From the NCBI GenBank assembly GCA_030142905.1, contig JASJOG010000068.1, positions 712,001 through 776,000 of the forward strand: DNA of 64,000 nucleotides, read 5' to 3'. Below, piece by piece: positions 12,500 through 25,340 of the stretch. How positions within the stretch are numbered: the stretch's first letter is position 1; the number at the start of each line of letters is the position of its first letter. Below the pieces are notes generated by a model. That model was not told where the DNA came from. It saw only the letters and a list, made by a program, of their open reading frames with translations, and made no database searches. The DNA is from Heliopora coerulea. Its lineage: Eukaryota > Cnidaria > Anthozoa > Scleralcyonacea > Helioporidae. The position numbers and the translations under genes were made by a program.

Positions 12500-14990
12500 G
12501 AAAAGATAACAGACTAAAATGTGAGCAACAGATTTACCAGGCGGAAATCGTAACCTTGTCAAGAGCATTAATGCCCAGTAGGAAACGAAAAATAGCCATT
12601 CACACAATAGAGTACAGAAATATTTAAGAGAATCTGATATTTCATACTAAATATATATTTGATATGTGATTTAAAAATAATTTATAGAATTTTATGCTTC
12701 ATACTACTTTCATAAGTTTGATACTTGTTTGATAGACTTGGTTTTGACACTTTGATAGGTTTGATACTTGTTTGATAAACTGACTTTGTTTTGAGACTTT
12801 CATTAGTTTGATTATTGTTTGATACACTGACTTTGTTTTTACTATTTCATAAGTTTGATTATTGTTTGATACACTGACTTCGTTTTTACAATTTAATAAG
12901 TTTGATTATTGTTTGATAAACTGACTTCGTTTTGACACTTTCCCAAGTTAGATGTGATTACAATTTACAATTAGATTTGGAGCGGTAACACACTCTGATG
13001 ATGATATTATTCTCGCTAAAATAGTCATCTATAATTTTGTTTCTTACTAGTTCTTTGTTTCTTACAAGTTCTTGTTTCTTACAGGAACTTGTTTCGTGCT
13101 AGGACGTTCCACTGGTAAGTCGATTTTCAGCAGCACTGAACTCTCAAGAGGGTTTTGCAAGTTCGTCGTGGTAGCATGATTCAACATTGAAGGCATTAGA
13201 TTTCAATATTTTACATATCCTATTAAAAGTAAAATTTTAAAGAATAAGCAGCAGAGAGAACGAAATTCGCCAGCCTAGTGTTTTGGCGTTTGTGAGGAAC
13301 TCTGCGTGCTTTCTTAAACGGCTTAAAAAACGAACCATTTTAAACGCTCACTGGCAAAGTAAAGTGTGAAAATTATATTTTCTGCTCTGGAAAAATCAAC
13401 GAGAGGTGTTTTGAAAACAGGAAGCGTGTTTGTGTCACTTTCAAAATATCTTTCGAACATATCGAAGTTCCTGGATGCATGTAATTGTTATGCGTGGAGG
13501 TGCCAGCGCTTATTTGACTTGAATGAGTCTTACTGGCTTAACTTACAACGTTTAATTCATGCAAATAACCCGGCTGATTCTTCTACTACTTTTAACTTTA
13601 TTCGTAGTTAGGATGACTCTTGTAAAGTGAGACTGTTGCTGGAAGGATTGAGTTGCGTTTTGATCGCAGTTTGGCTTTAATAATCAATCGCTTTGTTACA
13701 TCTATAGTATTTAAATTGTTTAAAGTTAGAAAGGAGTTGATAAGTGAATAAATATTCTGACGGACGCAGCTTTGCGGCCTGCTATAATTTTGATTTTAAT
13801 TATATTTATAATTATTATTTTAATTTATGTCTGTATACGAGGAGATGTTATTAATAAAGTTGATTTATCGTTTTTCAGCTCGTTCCCAATCAGGACTTAT
13901 AAGCTTGCTGGATACATCAATTTCATCAGGTTTTTACTACCTAACTTTTACTATTTACGTTTACCACTATGATCATGAATTTTTCCTGATCGTAATTTTA
14001 ACCCATTATCTCAACTTCTCCTGTGGGAGGAAACCGCAAGAGCCAGAAAAAGCCCGCTACTTTCGACAGAGAGTTGATGAACTCAATTTCGCATGCGATC
14101 AAACATCAGATCCCATTGACGTGTGAGCAGCGCAGGGAACACGCGAGGAACTTGGGTGCAGTGCAATAAAATGCAATAAATGCATTGCAGGCCATTTTCA
14201 TCGGTTCGGTGCGTGGCCACCTCTAAGGCAATTCCTCATAAATCCCTTACAACTAGGACGCCAGCATTGTAATTGTGATACGAATGCATCTCAATAACTA
14301 TGTTTACCGTCTATTTTAGTGATGTAGGCCATTTTAGCCGAGTAAGTCGAGCGAAAAGGAAGCGTAAATTAAGATGATTCTGCATCCGGTGCACAAATGC
14401 TAATTAGAGTGACGTTTATTTTGTTTTTTCTTTATAAATTATTGACGAGTATTTTAATATTATATTATAAGTGTCAATCGTACGAATAATGTAATTTATA
14501 TCCATCAGATTAAAATAGGCGAGTGGACTTTAATGCTATGTGGTGTGACGTTGCTTGATGCAACGCATGGCAAGAACGTTCGTGAACGTAAAATAGATGC
14601 GGTGGACGAGTTCGGCCCTACCGGTCATTCGTGACCAATTAAGCCAAAATTCAAAAGCAGTCTTTGACCCGTGGGGGTTATGGATCATGTTTATCTTGGT
14701 TATTTATCCTGTCTGACCCATGATTCTATGCTTGTACCCGAAAAAGTCGCTTATTAGGTGACGTATGATACGAGATAAAATCCAGTGTCAGTATTTGCTT
14801 ACAGAATTTATCAGAACCTGTCTATGAGAAAGTATTTTATAGCACCGTCATCAAATTTACTTTAATTTAAAATATACAGATGGGCTAGGAATCAAAATAT
14901 TCTTGAAATTCACACGCACCTGTAATGGTTCTAAGCTCGATAACAGCAAGTGAGTGAATGAATCATTTTACGTGCACTTTTGGTACTTAC
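12500..14990 (-). other. Intron of A' with minisatellite
   Basis: The 2.5-kb intron holds the 47-bp minisatellite (12711-12950), short repeats of GTTTCTTACAAGTTCTT (13035-13090), and open frames of up to 99 codons on the opposite strand (13827-14126). Those frames are partly retained in units 2 and 3 but are not recognisable. Confidence 0.5.
12711..12950. repeat. 47-bp minisatellite in intron of A'
   Basis: About five copies of a unit near CATAAGTTTGATTATTGTTT followed by GATACACTGACTTCG, with starts near 12711, 12754, 12801, 12848 and 12895. The equivalent arrays in B' (about 38529-38735) and C' (about 55030-55260) differ in copy number and internal variants. Confidence 0.8.
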
Positions 14991-15110
14991 CAAAAATTTT
15001 CCAGATCCCTTGCGCATCTTGTTGATCTGTAGTTAATCAAACCAGAGTGTACTTTTGATTACTTAGCAATAAAGTTTAAGTTTTATTGGGTCGACGAGGG
15101 AATTCACCCG

Positions 15111-15118
15111 CTTTTATA
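15111..15118 (-). promoter_or_regulatory. TATA box of A'
   Basis: On the minus strand this reads TATAAAAG, followed by CGGGTG, 101 nt upstream of the A' ATG. The same element precedes B' and C'. Confidence 0.6.
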
Positions 15119-16162
15119 ATGTTGACATTTCCTGCACCTGACGTATGACTGGTCGGGGAGGTATACATATCCCAGAAACCAGTAGTTTTACTGGGGAAGG
15201 GATCTAATTGTTCAAGCACTGTTTCCGAGAGGTCTTAAAATCGACATAATTGGAAATTAAAATTACGGTTGGTTATTGTAGGTGTTAAAGGTAGCACGAA
15301 ATGTTTTTTATTGATGAAACGAATTGTTTCTACAATTTGTTATTAATCAACAAATATTGATGGTGGCAAAGTATTGTATTGTGGCGCAACCAGGGTCCTT
15401 GAAAGGGGGTTCACAATGAAAAAAAAATGTTTGCTCCACTGATTGGGAGGAATGAGGAGAATTTTTAGGTTTAAGAACCGTTAAAACACTCCAAGAATGC
15501 AAGTCCTAGCCAAAGCGTTAAACGTATGACACAACATACTTCGAAAGTTATGCCATATTTTGTCGAAGATATAGTTCGCCTCACTAATTTAGAGGGGGGC
15601 AATCACTCCCATTTCCTACCCTCTCCTTGGTTACGCCCTTGGTATCCCATCATACTATATTTGGTTAATAATTTTATGAATTCTTATCAATTTGTTTTAT
15701 TTAACGTTCCAGCATATATAGATGGTTGTAATTCACGTCAATATTATTGACGGTTGCAAAACATCCTATCACACTCCATCAAATAAAGAATTTTATTATT
15801 ATTTTATTATATATATTTAACGTTCCCAGCTCTTTTCAAACGGAGAGTCATTAACAGAAAAAGTCAATCAACGTCTCAGCTTTAAGTTTACTGAGTGGTT
15901 CAGTTTCGTTTAAAAATGTCATGATATTCTGCGAAATTGGTACAATATATAAAACAGTACAACATATAGAATACATAAAATAATACCAAGGTTATATGGC
16001 CAGTTGTTATTCAACTTACTGTAATTTAAGTTACATATTTGCGTAAAAAAATCAAAGTTCAATTTGAAGTCTTCCTAAACAAGAATAAGTTCAGTCTTTA
16101 ATGACAGTAATCGTTAAAAACCCCAGTTTTAGTGCTCACCAAAATGTTTCAATGGTATTGCT
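15119..16162. other. A' upstream region and unit-1 breakpoint
   Basis: Up to about 15285 the sequence matches units 2 and 3. After that it is unique to this interval. No gene is recognised; the 74-codon frame at 15526-15750 has no family resemblance. The 3' tail of the adjacent LINE begins near 16163. Confidence 0.5.
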
Positions 16163-16349
16163 AGATAGATAGAAGATAGAAAACTTTATTTTACTACGCT
16201 TACCTCATTCAGCTAATCTGATTTTCAAGAGGGGCGTAGGATTAATTCTATATTACAAATACCATTAAAATTTATATACTATTATTACCTATAAAAATTG
16301 ACAGTTGTATATATAACAGGAGTTATTGTTAAATACAATTTTGAAAATA

Positions 16350-17768
16350 TTATAACGGTCCGGTGGTAGAGATTAATGAATTAAATGAATTGAAAGATTC
16401 TTTGTTTCCTATTTCGTATGGGAGACCGTTCCATAACTTAGCTCCTCTATAGCTCAGGCTCTTTTTAAGGAATTCAGTCTTTGGTAATGGTAAATTGAGT
16501 TTATTAAATGAGCCCCGTAGATTATATTTCATCGAAGCATTAGATTTGTGAAAAATCTTAATGAGTGACTTCGGTGCCAAATTGTGAATAATTTTGTACA
16601 TCAATTTGGCTACGAACTGTCTCCGACGTTCGATTACAGTTTTCCATCCGAGTTGATTTAGAGCAATTTCAGACTGACCATGTTCATTTTTCCTGCCCGT
16701 GATGACTCTAGCAGCTCTATTTTGTAGTTTTTGTAAACGATCAGATAGTGATATACCTATAGAATCCCACACTTCGCTACAATAGACGAAGTGCGATAAT
16801 ACAAGAGCTTTGTAAGCAGATTTCAATGTTTCTCGATCTACAAAAGGCTTAAGTCTCTTAATCTCACCAATTCCTGATGAGATTTTCTTAGATATGTCGT
16901 CAATTTGTTTATCCCACGAAAGAAATTCATCAACATGAACTCCCAGTATTTTCGTCACTCTTACTCTATTGATTGGTGCATCTCCTACATAAATTTTCGG
17001 CTCAACGATTAAATTTTTTATGTTAGGTCTAGATCCAATTAATAAATACTCGGTTTTGACAAGGTTAAGTCTAAGTTTATTCGCGAAGAGCCACTCCTTA
17101 ACATTTTCAAGGTCAGAATTTGAAGCCGTTTCCGCTTCGTTGGGGTATTTCCCGGATGTGGTTAACGTTGTGTCATCAGCAAACATTCGTGTTGATGAGT
17201 ACTCCAAACAATTTGGCAAATCATTTGTGTAAATTAAGAACAGAAGCGGACCCAGAATAGAACCTTGGGGAATACCACACTTCACTGTCCTGGGACTGGA
17301 CAGTTCACCATTAATGGAACAAATTTGAGTTCTGTTGGTCAGATATGATCGAAAGAGATTTAACGCGGTTAAACTGACACCGTAAATGCCAAGTTTTTTT
17401 ATTAAAATTTCATGGTCCACGGTATTAAACGCCTTTTTTAGATCGAGAAAGACCACGAAATTAAGTAAACCACGATCCATATTAATGAACCATTCGTTGG
17501 TGCTATCCAGCAAAGCAGAAGCTGTGGAATGAAAACGTCTAAAGCCAAACTGATCCTTCGATAATAAATTTTCAGTAACTAAATATTCATATAATTGTTC
17601 ATATAAGATTTTCTCGAATATCTTACTGATGACTGGGAGAACTGAAATCGGACGGTAATTGTCCAATAATTTCCGAGGACCCTTTTTATGCAAAGGAGCG
17701 ACTTTTGCTGTTTTCCACTCATGTGGAAATGTCTCAGTTAGTATTGCCATGTTGAATATTTTGGTCAA
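16350..17768 (-). pseudogene. LINE reverse transcriptase (ORF2 3' part)
   Basis: The 472-codon frame contains a group of RT motifs: N-Y-R-P-I-S near residue 37, motif A F-L-D-L-K-K-A-F with catalytic Asp109, G-I-P-Q-G-S-I-L-G-P near 165-174, and the F-A-D-D catalytic box at 196-199. The thumb and C-terminal part follow (L-Y-C-S-type run, R-G-A-K-L-W-N near the end). Motif A reads A-F-N-T-V-D-H where D-T-V-D-H is usual; this is not the catalytic residue. The frame is separated from the endonuclease part by a one-base shift in an A-run near 17800-17805: with one A fewer, N-I-P-A-K would continue directly into this frame. It is a broken ORF2, not a host gene. Confidence 0.9.
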
Positions 17769-17796
17769 AGAATAAGAAATTATCGGGGAAGCAATT

Positions 17797-18837
17797 TTAA
17801 GAATTTTTTGCTGGAATATTATCTTTTCCAGTAGCTTTAGAAGTACATAGAGACAGAAGAAGATTAAATACTTTAGACACGTCAGTTAACCGAAATTGAA
17901 AAGTTGTTGTAGATTTCCTTACGCAATCATCAAATTTATGCTGACCATTTTCAATGGCTTCAGAAATTTTTGGGCCAATGTCCGCAAAATAATTATTAAA
18001 ACATTGCGATATTTCTGTAGGGTTCGAAATTAAGCCATTACCAGATTCGATATTATGTATAATTTGGTCCTGACGATTACGATTTAATATTTGATTAACT
18101 GTCTTCCAAGCTTGTTTGGGTTCATGTTTTACACTTTCAAATCGATTTCTGTAATAAATTGCTTTCGCTTCACGCAATGCTACTGTAACAGCGTTCCTGG
18201 ACATTTTGTACGTTTTCCAGTCACGTTCAGAATTAGATTTTGAAGCACGTACTTTAAGTCGATTCCTTTCAAAAATTTTTTGTTTAATTGTCTTAGTTAG
18301 CCAAGGAACCCTAGGTTTATTTTGGATTCTCTTAATTCTAATTGGTGCATGCTTGTTCAACACATCAAGGAAGAGGTTTTTCCATAATGTCCAGACTCGA
18401 TTAACGCATAGTTCGTTATCTAATAACTCCCAATTTAGATTAAGTAGATCTTCTTGAAATCTGCTGCCATTAAAGTGTTTATAATTTCGAACTGAAAACT
18501 TCTTATGATATCTTGATTTCAATACGGAATTAATTTTGCGAACTACAAAAACTAAATTATGATCACTTACACCCATGGAGATCACTTCAGATAAAATTAT
18601 TTTTTCTGGGTTAGAAGTGATACAAACGTCTAACAATGAAGATGTAGATATTGTTTCACGAGTAGGTTTATTGACGACCTGAGATAATTGATATAATTCT
18701 AAAACTGAATTTAATTTTTTGGTTGCATGGCTTAATTCATTGAACATGTCCAAATTAATATCACCAAGTATATATAGTTCTTTATTTTCATTGTCGACTA
18801 ACTTTATAAGATGCTCAATTTTATCGAATATCTCCAC
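17797..18837 (-). pseudogene. LINE endonuclease C-terminus and linker (broken ORF2)
   Basis: A 346-codon open frame of the same element. It starts mid-domain with no genuine initiator. L-G-D-I-N-L-D at residues 24-30 and S-D-H-N at 91-94 are the late motifs of an APE-type endonuclease; the earlier motifs are missing through 5' truncation. The linker to the reverse transcriptase ends T-G-K-D-N-I-P-A-K-N-S at the frameshift-induced stop. Confidence 0.85.
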
Positions 18838-18840
18838 AGT

Positions 18841-21800
18841 TGCTCATCTTGTCAGTCTAATTCTTCAAGACACCGAAGATCTGTCGATCATCCAAGGTGT
18901 TTTCCCACTTATCTTGCAACTAACTTAGTTTTCGCTCAGTCAGCTAGGAAATCAATCATCTTATAAACCAACATAATTTTGGAACGCTTTCCGGATCTGA
19001 CGGATATTACTGGCCTCTAAAGTATGTGTATTACAGAAGCAATGGTCCTTGCATATCTGGGGGAAATATTCAGTTGTTCAAACACAGTTTCATAAACGAA
19101 AAAGTTCATAATAGCAAGCTATTGAACAAATTCCCAAACAATGACCATATGTCATTATTTGGAAATATGTCAATCGATATAAAAATCGCAGTCTTCTAAA
19201 AATGAGAAGGTCCTTTTGAAAGGGTCCTGGATACAACTGCGTCATAAACTGTCAAATTCTGTGAACTGTAAATACGGGAATAACTTTCTCTTTCATTTAT
19301 AACTTTTGGTATATCAACTTTTGAGAACAAACTTTACTATTCAAAATAAATGCCAATATCAACACTTTTCCTTTGCACCATTCTGAAATATAGTTTCGTC
19401 GTTTCTTGTTTGTCAAGTTGTGTTAAATTTTTAAGACACGTTGCTAAGACAGCCTTAGAACTAGCATTCAATCTTCTCAATATTAACCAACTGCTCAAAC
19501 GGTGGAACTCAGAGCTAGTCTGAGTTTAATACAGTTAACATTGCTAGAACAGCCAGAAGAAACAAAAACTTTAGTCAGTGGCAATCTGACTGGAATATGA
19601 AATATAAATAGATCTGTGTTAACCAAAAAATTTGAGTATGATTGCGGAAAAAAGTAAAGAATGTTCATACTTCCAACTTACGTCGTTTGTTTTCCTGACC
19701 ATGAAAGGCCGGCGACATCGTGGTTCCTTGGAAACGTGGGAAACTTGGTGTAAAAATCCTGCGAAATTCTCTTCAAACTGTTCTCGCAGTTTTACGTTGA
19801 TCTATTCTTTGTCAACTCCTTTCTTGCTTGATGATGTACTGTTGTATTTAGTATGAGTAACTTCGGGATAACGTGTCAGGATTATTGTCGTCCCTTTCAA
19901 GCATCGCAAAGTACTTATAAAAAACCTACTGAATTCTCGCTGACAGTAAAAACATTCTCGCAATTGTTGATACTCTATCCAGTCTTCCTTTCCATAAAAA
20001 TGTAATGGTAAATCTCGTATGATTTTTCTTCTCCTGAACAGAAACAAACTGTTTGCTGTTTGGGATTATTGTTGGGAAATCGAATGATGGCTTAGTTTGG
20101 AAATTTAAACAAAACTTCCTCGTTTATTTATCGAAGATGATAAACATCTTTCAAAGTGTTTCTTGATTGCCTTAAACTCATGCCTTGTACATACGACTAA
20201 ATTTCCTTTTCAAACTCTTGCATGGATAGCTTTACAAGCTCATGTGTACGACAAGCAAGTTTTTTCCCCTAAAAAAAATTTCTTTACAAGTATTATTTGT
20301 TGGTGTATAAGGATGAAAGAATATTTCTTGCTCATGAATTATCTTGAAAAAGGGAAGGACAGGAAGATGTCGTAACAAACTTTTTGGTCTTTCATAGACA
20401 AACCTTTGATCTAGGGTTCCTGTTTCAAAGTTGTAAGACGATCATTATGCAAATACTTTATTCGACAAAGTGCACCGCTATGTTTGTATTACTATTTCAC
20501 TATTCTGATCTCACAACTTCAAAGCTTCTTAAGGTTTTAATTTATAAAACAGTTTTATCTGTCCGCTTTGTAGTTAGTAGCTCGAAAGATACGAGTGATA
20601 CTCGCATTCCTTCGAACTACCAGTAGAAATTTGCTAATTTGTACGTTACAAAAGAGCAGATAAAACTTGCTGTGGAAAGCGTCGCCGTATGCCGTTGCGA
20701 GGCCTCATGTGAGCAGAATCGCAGTTTTGTTTTCTCTTTAACTTCTCGTCATTGACAAAGACACTTATACCTTCGATAAGAGCGTGTTAGGACTTTACCC
20801 CAGCGTCCAGGCCCGAATTAAAGGAGACGAGGAACTAAATATTAAGTTGTTTTTTCTTTTTGTTTTTAGTGGAAAAGAAAGCTGTGGCATAAACATATAA
20901 TCTGTATAGAAATCAACTAGCGACAGCTTGCACTTTAATTTAAAGGAGTGATCCTATGTTCGGTTTATTGAAGCAAACAGTGATAGGCAGGGTAGCTCCA
21001 CTCGTCAACAAAATTTTATTAATTCCATTAAGCTATATTTGGCGCAATATTCTTAGAAAAAAAGGTTGTGACATCAGTTGACCTTGCATGTGCTGTGACG
21101 AGATAGGATGCGATGGAACACTCGTTTTCCCGTATATACCTTGTATTTTATAACAAGACACATTTACGTTATTCACATTGTATTTTAAAGCACGTTTGTT
21201 GACTAGAAATCTATACGTTCAACCATGTACGTCCAGATTATTGAATTCAAAAAGCAAAAATCAAAAAAGTGTGTGAAAAAGGAGATAATTTAGGTTGGTT
21301 TAATGACCTATCTTTCGTTATCAGCACACACTGAATCGACCGTTCTGAAAAAGATAGCGACTTTTACATGTAATCACAATCCTTTGCACGAAGTAAACTT
21401 TGTATCTTGGTGAGATATAGGAAGATAGGACTTCAAAAAGATTAAGTTTGGTAAGAACGGGAGAAAGCTCATGACTGCATAATTCATAAATCATTCAAAC
21501 ACGTTGAACATACTTTAGCTCATATTGAAGTAAAGTTAAGTTTGGAATGCATTCTGATTAAGGGAACAAACAACCGCCTTTTTATGGTAACGTCAATCAA
21601 CTTTCCTCACAAGTTTTTGATTTTTGTTTCAATTTTTTCTTTTGAATGAGCCTCGGCTGCAAAGACGTTTAATCAATTTTAAATTTTTGAATACTTGTTT
21701 TGAGCACATTTTGAGCGTTTTGGGATCAATCTGTGTCGATTTGGTTAGTGAGCAAGGAAATTAGTTATCAACAAGACCTAACCGATGTGAAGTAACGATT

Positions 21801-22147
21801 AGTTAACTGAGCCGTTTGGTCCAAGATCGTAAGCATCCTTCAGGAGCAGCGTGTAAAACTTAATTTTTGCTCAACTAATCTGAGTCATGAGCAAAACCAA
21901 GATTGAATTGCACTACTCGATAGTTTAATAACATTTGCGATCAGAAATGTTATTAAACTTTCTAACTAATTTCTATTTGTCGTCAGCATTATTCGAATCA
22001 TTGGTACCCAATTTATTAAAGACGATTTAGTTATATATCATTTGTTATTCGTTCTATACCCACCCAATCCACTTTCTTTATTGTGCAACAGAAAAGAACT
22101 TGTCCATAAAAGAGCAGGAGGTCGTTCGTTCTTTCAGGTTCTCTGCT
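18841..22147. other. Unique block between LINE and D' relic, no gene recognised
   Basis: AT-rich DNA with frames no longer than about 80 codons, none with recognisable motifs. I saw no plus-strand partner of D' here, neither the nine-codon first exon nor the CPW exon. Confidence 0.45.
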
Positions 22148-24659
22148 TTATCCAATATAAACAAAACCAACCGTAAATGTTTGTTGTTTCCATATCCAAA
22201 CCTCTTCTCCAGCTGCCTGATCGCATTCTTCAACCAGTACCTGGTGTGTGTAGTTTATCCGTCGACAGTTAGTTTTGCTGCACGTTTTGCATTGTGCTAC
22301 TGCCAACGTTTTCGGTTTCCTCAATCGATCTACATTTTCTTTCCAGTACCAAAGGCATTTTTTAGTTCCTGCATTTCGTGTTCCCACGCTTTATCCAAGT
22401 TGTCCTAAAGGAACCCGAAAATTCGCCTGATTTTTTTAAAAAACAAGAAGGTTCTCCGGTAGTGTATTATTTTTGTGTCATTTGATCGCTTTGGTTTGAT
22501 CAAATTTTTGTCCTTGAAGGGGAGTAACTTGAAGGCTAACCATGAATGTGCCCGATAGGAAAACAAACTACAAAAGAATACATTAAGCGAGTTTTGTTAT
22601 TAATCTTCATGATGGCATTAACGAGCGTGATCTTTTAGTTTTCATTTATGATCGTTTTTGAGACCATTGCAAAATATGGTTATAATATGGATTAATCATA
22701 ATGTGATAATGTAAGGTAATGATGACCATAACAGTGATACTGACCGTCATAGAACCAATCGTAAATCGGCATAAAATAATTTCCCTAGGCATGCTATGAT
22801 ATATACCGACACAATTTTTAGCTTACCACGCGAAGCCTCGTGTAAAATACCAGCTCACACCATAGATTATTTGTCAAGTCATCCGCTAAAAATATCTCAG
22901 TATATGGAAATATGGTATAGATTCACCATCTTATGTAAACTGTGTATGAAAAATGCGTTGTCTTACTTTAATTTAAGCATGAAGCAATTGTTCTTCACGC
23001 AGATTATTTTCAAGTGAAAAAATCTCATGTTTACATCAACACGAGATATGACTGCAGTTTACTCGCGTTTTGTGCTCTGCCACTTGACGTTTTTGAGGGC
23101 CCTTCAGTTAACCAAGAGAGTTTCAGTAAATCCATTCTTTTGAATTTAATTTGTACTTACGATTCATAAATAGAGACTTGACTGACGCAGTCATGTTAAA
23201 TGCTGTGTTTTGTATTACGTCATAACTGTCAATCGTTTAGAAGAGGCTTAGATTTAAACTTCCTCATTTATTTAAAAGTGCTGATGTGTTTTTGAGAAAA
23301 AGCGGCAGAACTGAAATATTGAACTTTGTGGTTGCCATAGAAAGTACTTTTCTTGAGTAATACGTAAATGCATACAACTTTTGTGTATGAAGAAACATCC
23401 GGCAGATCAGATCGATTGCAAAATTAAGCCCACTGCTAATAGTGATAGCTGAAACAATACATTGCCTCGGAATAATTATCAAGTCTTGAGGAACTAATGA
23501 TAAATCAGTGCCATACTTTGTTTGAAAATTGTTTCTAAATACGGATTATCGTTGCGATGTGGATAGTTATGAATCGGAGTGAAGTTATTTTTGTTTATCA
23601 TGTATCGTGTTCAACTATCATCAAGGACTTTAAAATGTATTAACCACAATTTATTCTCATAACCTTCCACGTTCAAGCAAAGGCAAGAGTTCCCCCCCTT
23701 TTCTCATCAAAGTCACTTGAGATAGTTAATGTTTCTGTATGGTGTCTCCTTGTTGTTTGTACACTGACCTTATGCGTTATAATTTCCCCGAGTGTTAGGG
23801 TAATCAAATGTTGGTTATCAGTGCCCTGTAGATAACCGTTTCAAATAACCATAATTAAAAATTTGGTAACGAGTCCAAATTGTCTTTGAGTCTATTCCTT
23901 CATGAAATGATGGGGAATTATTTGATTGCTTAACAGGACAACACAAATGAAAACAAGCAGAAAACAAAAGTTTGGGAATTTGCAGACGAATAAAGAAACC
24001 TCTTCGTTTTAAAGGCGATTGCATGCGTGCTGTCGTGGTCTGCCGAACTAGTAAACTACGCGAAAGCTGATCAGACTTGTCGATTCGAAAAAGGCAGCGG
24101 TGGATGTCTGAGAGTTATTCCTACAATTCTGATCAATATAAGACTTACATATTAGTAACTAACGTTTCATTGCATTGCGCGACATCGTCAAGGCATGGCT
24201 TATATTTATCATGAGATCACAGGGTATTACTAATTACGTAACAAATCGTGACATCCGTATTACACGAGGGCGGTGAGGCTAAAAAAATAAGTGGGTGAAA
24301 CCAGGGCAGAAAATATCGCTATTTTAACTACTACTCTTTTGAATTATCCTATGGGAGGTTTTCAAATGTCAAAGGGCTTAAAAAACAATCTGAGATAAAC
24401 TTTTGATTGTTACGGCACCTTTTACAATTTATTTTTTTTGTTCAGCGAGCTAGAGGTTTCTGGGTATGAGAAAAATAGAAAAAAAAATTGATGAAATCAA
24501 TAATTCTTCTGCACCCTTCATTTCTTATCCTACGCAAAACGATATTATTCTTTCTCTTCTGCGAGATGGTTTTGTTGAGCTTCACTCATTCGGTTTTGTT
24601 GAGCGTCACCCGGACGTATTCGTTTGAAGAGTCAAATGATCTTGCCTTAACAATACAAA

Positions 24660-24715
24660 ACAAAAAAAAAATTTAAAAAAAAAAAATAAATAAATAAATA
24701 AATAAATAAATAAAA
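24660..24715. repeat. Poly-A and (AAAT)n microsatellite
   Basis: Long A runs are followed by about seven copies of AAAT. A long T run lies at about 24919-24934. Both fall in the intron of D'. Confidence 0.9.
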
Positions 24716-25082
24716 CAAAAAAGGCTCCTCGCAGTAGAAAGGTCCATAGGTCTTTAAAGGTTCCATGTTGAACTCTGGGTTATATCCCTCGTTATCGAAC
24801 ATACTGTATATGCTGTATATACATACATGATATATCCACAGAAAAATGGAAGACAAAATTGTCAGTTTCGGGGAGCTAAAATGTTGACTTTGAAAACATA
24901 AAGTTGGAAAAGAACAGTTTTTTTTTTTTTTTTGTTTTGTTTTTATTTCTTGCTGTTCAAACTGTGTCACGTTTTGAGCACCAAACGGGATTCCGAACCG
25001 AAACCTTGAGAAGAACAAAACTACTAAACAACTTTCTGCACTTCTTGCATGATACCCTTTAGAATGTTAAATACCACTTGTT

Positions 25083-25340
25083 TCACCCGTTCTAAAATGC
25101 TGGCGTCAGTTCTAAATTTTAGAATAACGTTTTGGAGGGTGGCCAGATTGTAATCTGAGCAACCTGGCCCTAAAAAGTTTTCCTCCAAAAGTCGGGAGTT
25201 GGTCGAAGTGATAGGTTATGTGATTAGGGTTAGGGTTCGGATTAGGATTAGGTGCTCAGATTACAATCTGGCCACGCTTCAAAGAGTTGTTTTAAAATTT
25301 AGAACTGACATTTTAAGCGTTTTAGAAAGGGTGAAACGGC
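25083..25340. mobile_element. Fold-back (MITE-like) element with telomere-like loop
   Basis: The left arm (about 25083-25165, from TTTCACCCGTTCTAAAA to GCCAGATTGTAATCTGAGC) is repeated in inverted orientation at about 25253-25340. The loop contains ATTAGGGTTAGGG and related ATTAGG units. It lies in the D' intron about 25 bp beyond the exon-1 donor. No transposase is present. Confidence 0.7.

Larger units (their letters stand above)
12076..15017 (-). pseudogene. IL-17-like gene A', frameshifted copy
   Basis: Exon 1 is 15017-14991 (MRKGSGKFL, GTAAGT donor) and exon 2 is 12496-12076 after the acceptor TTATCTTTTCCAG. Exon 2 is 421 nt instead of the 420 nt of B' and C'. The extra base is in an A-run (seven A on the minus strand instead of six, near 12410-12418), so the frame shifts after D-R-S-N-A-K-K and stops within a few codons. 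The downstream frame still encodes the IL-17-like core ending in I-G-F-V-Y-I. Two of the six cysteines conserved in B' and C' are also lost: K-K-C-D became K-K-F-D, and A-E-C-K-T-C became A-E-Y-K-T-C. Because cysteine losses accompany the frameshift, decay is likelier than a sequencing error. TATA box and splice sites remain. Confidence 0.75.
1..15285. repeat. Segmental duplication unit 1 (genes A and A')
   Basis: The window opens on the same sequence (AGAGAATTTCCTTAAAGAGG) that starts unit 3 at 41119 and unit 4 at 57685. Collinear near-identical sequence runs to about 15285, where similarity to units 2 and 3 stops within the run GGTGTTAAAGGTAG. The unit contains plus gene A and minus pseudogene A' in tail-to-tail order. 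Its left edge coincides with the window edge, so more units may lie upstream. Confidence 0.85.
16163..18840 (-). mobile_element. 5'-truncated APE-type non-LTR retrotransposon (LINE)
   Basis: A minus-strand element encoding the end of an endonuclease domain, a linker, and a complete reverse transcriptase plus C-terminal region. Its 3' tail ends in a TATC-rich simple repeat (plus-strand GCTAGATAGATAGAAGATAG near 16160). The domain order matches CR1/L2/jockey-like LINEs; the clade is not resolved by eye. It is truncated near 18840, inside the endonuclease, and also frameshifted, so it cannot move by itself. It lies in the non-duplicated block between units 1 and 2. Confidence 0.85.

Noticed and set aside
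12500..12600. A transmembrane protein from the hydrophobic frame at 12395-12607
   Set aside because: The frame joins intron sequence to the signal-peptide part of the frameshifted A' exon 2; the apparent start is not an exon.
16350..18837. A host gene with reverse-transcriptase activity
   Set aside because: 5' truncation, TATC-rich tail and the endonuclease/RT order identify it as a dead LINE copy.
25215..25250. Telomere sequence
   Set aside because: Only two to three imperfect TTAGGG-like units, inside the loop of a fold-back element; not a chromosome end.
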